Assembly (NCBI GenBank): GCA_017549205.1
Contig: JAFYVH010000012.1
Location: 1-46,513, forward strand
Reading direction: 5' to 3'
From: Clostridia bacterium
GTDB taxonomy: Bacteria > Bacillota > Clostridia > UBA1381 > UBA9506
Length of the DNA stretch: 46,513 nucleotides
Positions within the stretch are counted from its first letter, which is position 1; the number at the start of each line of letters is the position of its first letter. Both the position numbers and the translations under genes were made by a program. The notes under the pieces are model-generated. The model had not been told where the DNA came from, made no database searches, and saw only the letters and a list, made by a program, of their open reading frames with translations. This document shows positions 1-6,844 of the stretch, piece after piece.

Positions 1-107
1 CATGGCGAGGAGGTCCCACCCGTTCCCATCCCGAACACGGTAGTTAAGCTCCTTTGCGTTGACGATACTTGGCGGGCGACTGCCTGGGAAAATAGATCAT
101 CGCCGGA
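1..107 (+). rRNA. rrf: 5S ribosomal RNA (5' end cut by window)
   Basis: The sequence carries the conserved 5S core (ccgttcccatcccgaacacgg at about 19-39, ttaagct near 44-50, and cttggcgggcgactgcctggga near 68-89). Only about ten nucleotides of the 5' strand of the terminal helix are missing. The 3' end near 107 is set by homology and is approximate. It is the last gene of an rRNA operon lying to the left, followed closely by tRNA-Asn on the same strand. Confidence 0.93.
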
Positions 108-113
108 ACAAAC

Positions 114-142
114 TTTAGGCAGAACACAATGTTCTGCCTAAA
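114..142 (+). other. 13-bp perfect hairpin between 5S rRNA and tRNA-Asn
   Basis: Positions 114-126 and 130-142 are perfect inverted copies around a 3-nt loop. No U-tract follows, and the tRNA starts 5 nt later. It is therefore more likely a processing signal in the rRNA-tRNA spacer than a Rho-independent terminator. Seen directly; the role is inferred. Confidence 0.6.
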
Positions 143-147
143 CATAT

Positions 148-223
148 TCCTCGATAGCTCAGTCGGTAGAGCCCGCGGCTGTTAACCGCGTTGTCGTTGG
201 TTCGAGTCCAACTCGGGGAGCCA
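148..223 (+). tRNA. tRNA-Asn (GTT)
   Basis: It folds as a cloverleaf. The acceptor stem is TCCTCGA/TCGGGGA, and the anticodon stem cgcgg/ccgcg encloses the loop ctgttaa with anticodon GTT at 181-183. The T-arm contains ggttcgagtcc. Discriminator G220 is followed by an encoded CCA at 221-223. It is probably co-transcribed with the upstream rRNA operon. Confidence 0.96.
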
Positions 224-319
224 GCTTGTAGGTTATGACGACAGTTTTTCCTTTTCCCGTGCTTTTAAAAATGTATATGGCATTGCGCCCAAGGCAGAAA
301 AAAGACAAACAACCAAATG

Positions 320-348
320 AAAAGACCACCCTATCGGGTGGTCTTTTT
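320..348. terminator. Bidirectional Rho-independent terminator
   Basis: An 8-bp GC-rich stem (gaccaccc/gggtggtc) is flanked by AAAA on the left and TTTTT on the right. It ends the rRNA/tRNA transcript on the plus strand and could also act on minus-strand transcripts. Confidence 0.85.
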
Positions 349-353
349 CATAT

Positions 354-384
354 AAAAAGAGCGGCAAAATTTTGCCGCTCTTTT
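354..384. terminator. Bidirectional Rho-independent terminator
   Basis: The stem gagcggcaaaa/ttttgccgctc is flanked by A5 and T4. It lies about 50 nt past the stop codon of the minus-strand SLH remnant and suits that transcript. Together with the hairpin at 320-348 it insulates the rRNA operon from the next locus. Confidence 0.85.
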
Positions 385-432
385 CTCTATTAAAATTTCT
401 TCTAAACCAATCCACAAACAAGGTGGATTAAT

Positions 433-2020
433 TTATTTGTTAGCTTCAATAAATCTCTGAAGGATTGCTGCAATTTCTGCTCTTGTTGCATTATCTTTCG
501 GATTAAGTGTTGTAGCTGACTTACCATTTATAAGCCCCGTACCAACAGCCCAATTCATAGCTGAAACAGCATATTCAGAAATTTCATTAGCATCTGCAAA
601 GTGAAGATTTTCTTCTAACATTACAGCTTCCATACCCTTGTACTGAGCATATCTGAACATAATAGCCGCAATTTGCTCACGAGTAATCTTGTTATCTGGA
701 GCAAATTCGTTTTCTGTTACGCCGTTTACAATGCCGTTCTGTTTTGCCCAAACAACAGCATTTGCATACCACGCACTCATATCTACATCAGCAAACGGGA
801 TGCTCATGTTTCCCGCAGGTTCACCTGCGTTACGATAAAGAACAGTAACGAGCATTGCTCTTGTAAGTGTATCATTAGGAGCAAATTTGTTTTCTGCAAC
901 GCCGTTCATAAGATTGTTTTCAGCAACATACTGAACATTTGCATAGAACCAATCATTTTCCTTGACATCGGTAAATGCGATTGATGTAGCAGGCTTTTCT
1001 GCTTCTGGATCTTTTTCAATTTCTGTCCACTTAGCGTAAAGGGTAAAGCTCTTTGTTACCTTTGCCGTGAAATCATAAGCCGATGTAAGTTCTTTGTCTG
1101 TGTACCAGCCATCAAACTTAAAGCCGTCTTTTGTCGGCGCAGCAGGTTGTGTTGCCACAGCATTTTTGTTTACTGTAACAGACTTAACAGCACTACCGCC
1201 ATTCGTTTCAAATTTTACGGTGTAACCGGAAACGCCACCGCCGCCACTGCCACCGCTACTGCCGGAGGGTCTTACGGGTTCAGTATAAATTAAATATTCA
1301 GAAAAGTGTGCAAGTTTAACTGTTACAGTCTGAGTAGATGCATCATAGATTGGATTTGAAATGTTTGTTAAATTGCCTGAATCATCCATATATTTAACAA
1401 TTACATTGCCGTTTCCGGTAGGTTTAGCATAAGGAAGGGTTGCAGTTGCTTTACCTGCATCACCAAAGCTTGTTGCAAGAGAAATACCAGCTTCATCTGT
1501 AATGTTTAGGCTATAAACAACAGGTGTTTTAGTTGCCACTTCTGCGACCTTTGCCGCCTGTTCTGCATTAAGTTCAACCGCCTCGGTCTTTTCTACCGAA
1601 ATAGAAACCGTTGCCGCAGCACCACCTGCTGTCTGAATGGCTGCAAGCGTCTGTGCATTTAAGATGATTGTGCTGTCTTTATTTTCGTCACTACCATCTT
1701 TCAATGTGATTTCAAGAGTTGCCTCCGGGTCAATTCCCACAATAGCATCTACCGTTGCTTTAGGAAGTGCAACAGTATTAACTTTGGTATCAGCTATCGC
1801 TGTTACATCAATAGTAACTTTCTTAACTTCTGATTCCGGAACAGCTGCTACCTCTGTTACGATAATTGTTTTATCATCAACAGGAGCCGCTTCAATGGTA
1901 ACATTTTCATCTTTAGTAAGTTTTTCTGTAACGGTTGTTGTCGCAACAGTTGTTGTTAAAGATGCTGATTTATCTGCAACATAATTCTTGGCTTTTTCGC
2001 CCTTAAATGTAAAGTTAGTT
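433..2020 (-). pseudogene. 5'-truncated SLH-domain surface protein
   Basis: The reading frame encodes the C-terminal part of an exported S-layer-type protein. In order it has a Thr/Val/Ala-rich ectodomain, a Gly/Ser linker (SGGSGGGG), one InlB B-repeat/Listeria-Bacteroides-type domain (GWYTDKELTSAYDF...LYAKW) and three SLH repeats at the C-terminus (FTDV.ENDWFYANVQYV, FADVDMSAWYANAVVWA, FADANEISEYAVSAMNWA), which normally bind secondary cell-wall polymer. There is no signal peptide. The first in-frame ATG (2091) has no ribosome site, and the codons upstream of about 2020 are the antisense-frame shadow of the HTH gene at 2024-2212. The true 5' part, with secretion signal, is missing and is not found on the other side of the prophage module. 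I call it a pseudogene; translation from an internal start would give a non-exported protein. Confidence 0.8.
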
Positions 2021-2023
2021 ACT

Positions 2024-2212
2024 TTAAGCGTCGAAGTGATAGTGTTTCTTAATTGCTTGAATTTCTGACAGCAGAAAATCAGAATGGCCATTTATTTTGG
2101 CAGACACCGTAGCGACGCTTAAACCTAAAAATTCTGCTATATCTTTATAGGTTAAATTGTTGCTCCGCAGCCATCCTTTAAACTTCGAATAAGGCTCATG
2201 AATCTTTTTCAT
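2024..2212 (-). CDS. Small Cro/C1-type HTH DNA-binding protein
   Basis: A 62-residue protein consisting almost only of an XRE-type helix-turn-helix: LTYKDIAEFLGLSVATVSAKING at about residues 20-42 matches helices 2-3, with the recognition helix around SVATVSAKI. Start ATG at 2212 is preceded by GGAGGGG in the minus sense. It is divergent from the CI-like repressor with 61 bp between start codons, and its promoter (TTGACA, 18-bp spacer, TATCAT) contains a perfect operator palindrome. By position and size it is the Cro-like protein of a phage genetic switch. It may repress the repressor gene. Targets are not known. Confidence 0.85.
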   Translation of the reverse strand: MKKIHEPYSKFKGWLRSNNLTYKDIAEFLGLSVATVSAKINGHSDFLLSEIQAIKKHYHFDA

Positions 2213-2241
2213 TTCTACCCCTCCTTTCGTTTGTTGCTTTT

Positions 2242-2271
2242 ATGATAACATCTTGTTATCGGAGGTGTCAA
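2242..2271 (-). promoter_or_regulatory. Promoter of the Cro-like gene with CI-type operator
   Basis: In the minus sense, -35 TTGACA (2271-2266), an 18-bp spacer and a TG-extended -10 TATCAT (2247-2242). A perfect 7-3-7 palindrome, gataaca-tct-tgttatc at 2244-2260, overlaps the -10 and fills the spacer, where a bound repressor would block RNA polymerase. The likely ligand is the S24/CI-like protein encoded divergently. The promoter assignment is by sequence match; the repressor-operator pairing is inferred. Confidence 0.7.
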
Positions 2272-2273
2272 TA

Positions 2274-2927
2274 ATGTTTGGTAAGCGGTTAAAAGAGCTT
2301 CGCGATGAGCACGAATATAGCATGGATAAATTGGTGGAATTATATAATAAAAAATATAATGCAAAGATGAACAAAAGCACACTATCTCGCTATGAGAATG
2401 GCTTACAAGTTCCTATTTATACTGTGGTCGTTAACTTTGCTGATTTCTTCGGTGTATCAATCGATTATTTAACTGGCAACGAGGACCGTTTTCCCTCCCC
2501 AGGCATCACGGAGGACTACACCACATTCCCGGTCATCGGCGAAATTGCTGCCGGTTATGACCATATCGCTGTGGAAAATTGGGACGGAGAAAAGATAGAC
2601 ATCCCCAATTCCTATTTAAAAGGTCGAAAACCCACCGAATTCTTCGTTTTATTGGTTAAGGGTGAAAGTATGTACCCCGCATATCAAGACGGCGACAAAG
2701 TGCTTATTTTAAAGCAAACCACCCTTAATTATAGTGGACAAATCGGCGCTATTATATATGAAGACGATTGCGCCACCCTAAAGCGTGTGGAATATGTAAA
2801 CGGTGAGGATTGGCTCCGGCTCGTTCCGGTAAACCCAAACTTCCCGCCTGTAATGATAGAAAACGAAGCTTTAGAGCATTGCCGTGTCCTCGGCATACCA
2901 AAACTTGTTATCAGAGAAATAAATTAA
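2274..2927 (+). CDS. CI/LexA-like phage repressor (XRE HTH + S24 peptidase)
   Basis: A 217-residue two-domain repressor. Residues 1-70 form an XRE HTH (KRLKELRDEHEYSMDKLVE, then NKSTLSRYENG). Residues 85-210 form an S24/LexA-type autoprotease. An AAG self-cleavage site lies in GEIAAGYD, the catalytic Ser is in KGESMYPAYQDGD and the catalytic Lys in ATLKRVEY. The family is inactivated by RecA-stimulated self-cleavage after DNA damage. The ATG at 2274 is chosen over an upstream TTG at 2253 because GGAGGTG (2261-2267) lies at ideal distance. It is divergent from the Cro-like gene and upstream of the recombinase on the same strand. It probably maintains repression of the promoter at 2242-2271. 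All catalytic residues look intact, so the protein may still be active although the phage is not. Confidence 0.92.
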   Translation: MFGKRLKELRDEHEYSMDKLVELYNKKYNAKMNKSTLSRYENGLQVPIYTVVVNFADFFGVSIDYLTGNEDRFPSPGITEDYTTFPVIGEIAAGYDHIAVENWDGEKIDIPNSYLKGRKPTEFFVLLVKGESMYPAYQDGDKVLILKQTTLNYSGQIGAIIYEDDCATLKRVEYVNGEDWLRLVPVNPNFPPVMIENEALEHCRVLGIPKLVIREIN

Positions 2928-2934
2928 ATGATAA

Positions 2935-2974
2935 ATAAAAAAGCCCCTGCCGTGCTACCAACACGACAAGGGCT
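2935..2974 (-). terminator. Hairpin with U-tract on the minus strand
   Basis: Arms 2942-2954 and 2962-2974 (agcccctgccgtg / cacgacaagggct, two G-U pairs) enclose a 7-nt loop. The T-tract (plus-strand aaaaaa, 2937-2942) lies on the minus-strand exit side, so it reads as a terminator of transcription antisense to the recombinase, for example read-through from the araC remnant. On the plus strand no T-tract follows, so it does not obviously separate the repressor from the recombinase gene. Confidence 0.5.
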
Positions 2975-2975
2975 G

Positions 2976-3068
2976 CAGGAGTGCATATGATATACACACC
3001 CATAATCCAAGGTAAGTATATCATAAACACTCCTGTTTTGTAAAATCTTTATTAAGCAAAAGGAGTGT
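2976..3068 (+). promoter_or_regulatory. Three-arm leader switch upstream of the serine recombinase
   Basis: Arm 1 (caggagtg, 2976-2983, plus atgatata, 2987-2994) is the perfect complement of arm 2 (tatatcat, 3017-3024, plus cactcctg, 3028-3035), giving two 8-bp helices with a 3x3 internal loop and a 22-nt apex. Arm 3, the recombinase Shine-Dalgarno region aggagtgt (3061-3068), is also perfectly complementary to arm 2 (acactcct, 3027-3034). Arms 1-2 and 2-3 therefore exclude each other. Arm 1 also contains the ribosome site of an 18-codon upstream ORF. The arrangement resembles translational attenuators of the erm type. As DNA, the 60-bp dyad at 2976-3035 could instead be a recombinase or repressor binding site. 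Confidence 0.5.
2987..3043 (+). CDS. Putative 18-residue leader peptide
   Basis: The short ORF encodes MIYTPIIQGKYIINTPVL. It has AGGAG (2977-2981) 5 nt before its ATG, and its stop lies 31 nt before the recombinase start. It spans both arms of the leader hairpin, so a ribosome initiating on it would open arm 1 and one terminating would cover arm 2. Its position and ribosome site support translation. Its sequence has no recognised homologue, and it could be chance. Confidence 0.35.
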   Translation: MIYTPIIQGKYIINTPVL

Positions 3069-3074
3069 ATTTTT

Positions 3075-4616
3075 ATGCGTGGTGTTATTTATGCACGCTA
3101 TTCCTGCGACAAGCAGACCGAACAATCCATTGAAGGTCAAATAAGAGAATGTAAGGAGTATGCCCGCCAACATGATATCCTAATTGTTGGTGAGTATATT
3201 GACCGTGCCATAAGTGGCACCAGCGACAACCGGGAAGAATTTCAGCGCATGATTGGCGACAGCTCAAAAAAATTGTTTGACGCTGTTATCACATATAAAA
3301 CAGACCGCATCGCCCGCAACCGTTATGACAGCGCATGGTATAAGCGCATCTTGAGGAACAACGGCGTTAAGCTGCACTATGCAAAAGAGGCCATTCCGAA
3401 CGGTCCTGAGGGCATTATTTTGGAGTCTCTTTTAGAGGGCATGGCAGAATACTACTCTGCCGAGCTTTCTCAAAAGGTAAATCGTGGCATGCGAGAAACA
3501 GCATTAAAGCGCAAAATCACCGGCAAGGCTCCGTATGGCTACAAGGCCGACAAGGATAAGAATTATATTATTGATGAATCTGCAGCTACCATCGTGCAAA
3601 CTATCTTTAATATGTACGAAAATGGAACAGGCCCCAAGGATATCTGCGCCCATCTCAACAGCCTTGGTGCAAAAACCGGCTATAACAAACCTTTCAACCT
3701 GTCGAGCATCAATGCCATTCTGAATAACGAGAGATATACCGGCGTCTATAAGTATGCTGAAATTAGAATCGAAGACGGCATGCCGGCCATCATTACCAAA
3801 GAGCAGTTCTGCCGTGTGCAAAAAATCCTGGCTTCCAAAAAGCAGGCTCCCGGACGCGGAAGAAAAACAGAGTATTATTTATCCGGCAAGCTCTATTGCG
3901 GAGAATGTGGCTCGGGTATGCGTGGCGAATACGGCACCAGTCGTTCCGGCGCCAAATACTATTACTATACCTGCGTAAACCGCAAAGAACAAAAGGCCTG
4001 CAGCAAAAAGAATGTGCCAAAGGAATGGCTTGAAACCCTTGTCGTTGCTGAAACCGAACGCTTGATATTAACAGAGGAGCAAATCGATGTAATCGCAAAA
4101 CAGTGCGCAGCTCTTCACCAAAAGGAACGCACGGACAATTCAGAGGTGAAAATGCTCAAAAAACGCCTGGAGGATACACAAAAGGCCATCGAAAACATGA
4201 TGACCGCCATTGAGCAGGGCATTATTACACCTAAAACAAAAGAACGCCTCATCCAGCTTGAGCAGGACGAGGCGAAGATTAAGCACGAAATCAAAAATGC
4301 TTCCGTGGAAGTACCGCATCTGACAGAGACACACATAAAATATATGCTGTCACAGTTCTTGCGCAATGAGCAAACATCAGATGAGAATTTTACAAAACAA
4401 ATCATTGAATGCTTTATACATTCCGTCCATCTCTTTGAGGACAGATTGTATATTGTATATAATTTAACAGAAGGAAATGACATGAAAAAAACCGAATCGG
4501 ATTTTGCGCAGTTGCGCGAAATCTACGGTTCGGCTTTTCATGAAATTGGCTCACTTCACCTACATTATATCCCACATGTAAGAAATGCCGTGCTTCACGC
4601 ATGCGTTTCTCCATAA
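3075..4616 (+). CDS. Large serine recombinase (phage integrase)
   Basis: A 513-residue site-specific DNA recombinase. The N-terminal resolvase domain (1-150) begins YARYSCDKQTEQSIEGQ with the nucleophile at Ser10, plus the arginine-rich DRIARNR segment. A recombinase DNA-binding domain follows (about 155-260, KAPYGYK...NNERYTG), then a zinc ribbon (about 268-325, CGECGSGM...CVNRKEQKAC) and a long coiled coil (about 340-410) that in this family controls integration versus excision. ATG 3075 is preceded by AAAGGAGTG. Length fits the family. The last roughly 24 codons (after about 4545) read through the antisense of the araC remnant (HYIPHVRNAVLHACVSP), so the natural C-terminus probably differs in the unintegrated phage. 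All catalytic and zinc residues look intact. Confidence 0.93.
   Translation: MRGVIYARYSCDKQTEQSIEGQIRECKEYARQHDILIVGEYIDRAISGTSDNREEFQRMIGDSSKKLFDAVITYKTDRIARNRYDSAWYKRILRNNGVKLHYAKEAIPNGPEGIILESLLEGMAEYYSAELSQKVNRGMRETALKRKITGKAPYGYKADKDKNYIIDESAATIVQTIFNMYENGTGPKDICAHLNSLGAKTGYNKPFNLSSINAILNNERYTGVYKYAEIRIEDGMPAIITKEQFCRVQKILASKKQAPGRGRKTEYYLSGKLYCGECGSGMRGEYGTSRSGAKYYYYTCVNRKEQKACSKKNVPKEWLETLVVAETERLILTEEQIDVIAKQCAALHQKERTDNSEVKMLKKRLEDTQKAIENMMTAIEQGIITPKTKERLIQLEQDEAKIKHEIKNASVEVPHLTETHIKYMLSQFLRNEQTSDENFTKQIIECFIHSVHLFEDRLYIVYNLTEGNDMKKTESDFAQLREIYGSAFHEIGSLHLHYIPHVRNAVLHACVSP
4541..4552. other. Probable attachment-site junction (attR-like)
   Basis: Reading the araC remnant on the minus strand, family-like sequence continues to VGYNVGEVSQ, then stops where the second HTH recognition helix should begin. 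Reading the recombinase on the plus strand, phage-like sequence ends at the same place. The junction lies in or next to tgaaattggctc. Exact core bases cannot be fixed without an uninterrupted relative. Confidence 0.5.
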
Positions 4617-5214
4617 TATATCTTTGAAGAGAAATGTTATATTTTTGTTTAAACAATTTTGTCAGGTAATTTTTATCGATTCCAATCTGTTGCGCTATGC
4701 TTGTGACGGATATTTTTTTCATATAGTCAGAATCAATAATATTCTTCGCTGTTTCTGCATATGATTTTTTATGCTCGGTTCCTAAAATCTCACACAAAAG
4801 CTCCATAACCTTTATGGCTATGTATTCTTCGCACATATTGCCATAATCCTCGGCTCTTTGCATGTCGTCAAAAAGGTATCCCGGGATGTGCAAAATCTTT
4901 TCATTAATTCGGCTGAGTTTGTCTGCATATTCTCCTGAAAAACCAACCCATTTATATTCCCAGGGGTCTTCGGTGTCGGCGCTATATTCATAAATTTCAT
5001 CGGGGCGAATAATAAAAATTTGGTTTTTTCTTACCTCATATGTCTTTCCGCCGGTTTTGAAAACACCTTTTCCGGACACAATATAGTGGATGAGCCAAAA
5101 TCTTCTGATGCCTTTGCTTGAGTGACCCGGCGCACAGGATTGTCGTCCACACACGTGGGGATTGATGAAATTTAGATTTTTGTTTTGCAAATAAATGTCA
5201 TATCTTTCGTTCAT
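4547..5214 (-). pseudogene. 3'-truncated AraC-family regulator
   Basis: From ATG 5214 the frame encodes a cupin-type sensing domain (about residues 20-110, IHYIVSGKGVFKTGGKTYEV then IFIIRPDEIYEY). It continues into the first HTH of an AraC domain (SVTSIAQQIGIDKNYLTKLFKQKYNISLQRYI) and the linker to the second (RMREARHFLHVGYNVGEVSQ). The recognition helix and the usual FSRVFKK...G.SP.EYR end are missing. From there the frame is the antisense of the recombinase 3' end and stops at 4414. The gene was interrupted by the element and has lost half of its DNA-binding domain, so normal function is unlikely. The missing 3' part is not elsewhere in the window. Confidence 0.82.
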
Positions 5215-5401
5215 ACTAACACCGACTTTCCAAAAAGTGTTTGCATCTTATCTGTATTTTACCATACATAACACGCATTTTGCAATAGACTTTTAACAAG
5301 TAATTTATTTATAATATTATCATAAAGATGTTCAAAAGTGCTTAAAATGTGGATAAAATCAGTGTTTACGTAACATTTTGAGAAATATTGGATTACGGAT
5401 T

Positions 5402-5432
5402 TTGCTATAAATAAAACTGATTATGTTATAAT
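5402..5432 (+). promoter_or_regulatory. Sigma-A promoter of pgi
   Basis: TTGCTA (5402-5407), a 19-bp spacer, then TATAAT (5427-5432) preceded by a TG extension (5424-5425). The transcript would start near 5439, just before AAAGGAG and the pgi ATG. The rest of the 5215-5456 gap is AT-rich with no other structure seen. Confidence 0.6.
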
Positions 5433-5456
5433 GATTTCATTAAAAAGGAGCAGGAC

Positions 5457-6782
5457 ATGAATAAAATAACAGTTGATTACAAAAAAACCCTAATAGACCT
5501 TTCAGAAAAAGATATTTTAGCCATGCAGGCAGAAGTGACAGTGGCGCATAACCTTCTTCAAAGCGGTCAGGGGGCAGGAAATGATTTTATCGGCTGGCTC
5601 TGTCTTCCTAAAAAATACGACAGAGAAGAATTTGACAGAATAAAAAAGGCAGCAGAAAAAATCAGAAATACATCTGAAGTTTTGATTGTGGTTGGCATTG
5701 GTGGCTCCTACCTTGGTGCAAAAGCGGCCGTTGATATGCTGGGTACGTCGCAAGAGGATAATAAAACAGAGATTATTTTTGCAGGTAACTCTATCAGCTC
5801 AAATTATTTGCATGATATGCTTGATTATGTCCGGGATAAAGACTTTTCGATTAATGTCATTTCAAAATCGGGTACAACAACCGAACCCGCTATTGCCTTT
5901 CGGTTTTTTAAAGAGCTTTTAGAAGAAAAATATGGAAAAGAGGGCGTGAAAGGGAGAATTTATGTCACCACAGATAAGTCCCGCGGCGCACTTAAAGAGC
6001 TTGCCGGAAAAGAGGGCTATGAAACCTTTGTCATTCCTGATGATATAGGCGGCAGATATTCCGTTTTAACAGCGGTTGGTCTTTTGCCTATTGCTGTTTG
6101 CGGTGCTGATATAGAAAAGATAATGGAAGGCGCAAAAACGGCCTATGACGATTTTTTAGGCGAAGACATTAAGCAAAATGCCTGCTATCAATATGCAGCC
6201 TGTCGCAATGCCCTTTACAGAAACGGTAAAACCATTGAAATGATGGTTAATTATGAGCCGGAGCTTTCCTATTTTTCTGAATGGTGGAAGCAGCTTTATG
6301 GTGAAAGTGAAGGCAAGGAACATAAAGGCATTTTTCCGGCTTCGGCATCCTTTTCAACAGATTTACATTCTCTGGGGCAATATATACAGGAAGGGCACAG
6401 AATTCTGTTTGAGACGGTTTTAAATATCGAAAAACCAAAAGCCGACCTTGTTATTAAGAAAGACCGGGACAATTTGGATAATTTAAATTATCTGGCCGGA
6501 AAAAGTGTTGATTATGTGAATCGTCAGGCGTTTTTGGCAACACTCTTAGCTCACAATGATGGCGGTGTTCCCAATATCGTCATTAACATTCCTGAAATTT
6601 CCGAGTTTTATTTTGGATATATGGTGTATTTTTTTGAGAAAGCCTGTGCCATGAGCGGCTATATTCTCGGCGTAAACCCCTTTGACCAGCCCGGCGTTGA
6701 GGCTTACAAAAAGAACATGTTTGCCCTTTTAGGCAAGCCCGGCTATGAAGAAGAGAAGCAAGCATTGGAAAAAAGAATATGA
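5457..6782 (+). CDS. pgi: Glucose-6-phosphate isomerase
   Basis: A 441-residue enzyme that interconverts glucose-6-phosphate and fructose-6-phosphate in glycolysis and gluconeogenesis in the cytosol. It shows the family signature segments: [12 protein letters not shown] (about 79-90) and [13 protein letters not shown] for phosphate binding, [13 protein letters not shown] containing the catalytic Glu region, [12 protein letters not shown], and the C-terminal active-site Lys in [10 protein letters not shown]. Length fits the short bacterial (Bacillus/Thermotoga) form. AAAGGAG lies 8 nt before ATG 5457. It sits alone behind its own promoter; the FAD oxidoreductase starts 62 nt downstream and may be read through. 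Confidence 0.96.
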   Translation: MNKITVDYKKTLIDLSEKDILAMQAEVTVAHNLLQSGQGAGNDFIGWLCLPKKYDREEFDRIKKAAEKIRNTSEVLIVVGIGGSYLGAKAAVDMLGTSQEDNKTEIIFAGNSISSNYLHDMLDYVRDKDFSINVISKSGTTTEPAIAFRFFKELLEEKYGKEGVKGRIYVTTDKSRGALKELAGKEGYETFVIPDDIGGRYSVLTAVGLLPIAVCGADIEKIMEGAKTAYDDFLGEDIKQNACYQYAACRNALYRNGKTIEMMVNYEPELSYFSEWWKQLYGESEGKEHKGIFPASASFSTDLHSLGQYIQEGHRILFETVLNIEKPKADLVIKKDRDNLDNLNYLAGKSVDYVNRQAFLATLLAHNDGGVPNIVINIPEISEFYFGYMVYFFEKACAMSGYILGVNPFDQPGVEAYKKNMFALLGKPGYEEEKQALEKRI

Positions 6783-6844
6783 GACAACAGCAATAGGCTA
6801 TATTTTCTGCTTATATTAGCAATAATATAAACAGAGGTGAACTT

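Larger units (their letters stand above)
2000..4552. mobile_element. Prophage remnant: lysogeny module with large serine recombinase
   Basis: Between two broken host genes sit a minus-strand Cro-like HTH gene, a divergent S24/CI-like repressor and a large serine recombinase. This is the usual order of the lysogeny end of a temperate Clostridia phage, with lytic genes expected to the left of the Cro-like gene. Those genes are absent: the module runs directly into the SLH remnant. The right boundary (about 4541-4552) is where the araC homology stops. The left boundary (about 2000-2030) is where SLH-protein homology stops. No long direct repeat joins the two ends, which fits a serine integrase (cores of a few bases) or loss of one att site. 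Boundaries are inferred and approximate. Confidence 0.65.

Noticed and set aside
233..421. 62-codon minus-strand reading frame after tRNA-Asn
   Set aside because: It is made almost wholly of two terminator hairpins and has no ribosome site or family resemblance.
433..2091. Intact SLH protein starting at 2091
   Set aside because: The first 24 or so codons are the out-of-frame shadow of the HTH gene, with no signal peptide and no ribosome site.
2942..2974. Hairpin as a terminator for the CI-like repressor gene
   Set aside because: No T-tract follows on the plus strand; the T-tract is on the minus side only.
4414..4546. araC C-terminus continuing to the stop at 4414
   Set aside because: This part is the antisense of conserved recombinase sequence and lacks the AraC recognition helix.
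2000..4560. Direct repeats marking attL and attR
   Set aside because: No shared run longer than a few bases was found near the two junctions, so no core is claimed.
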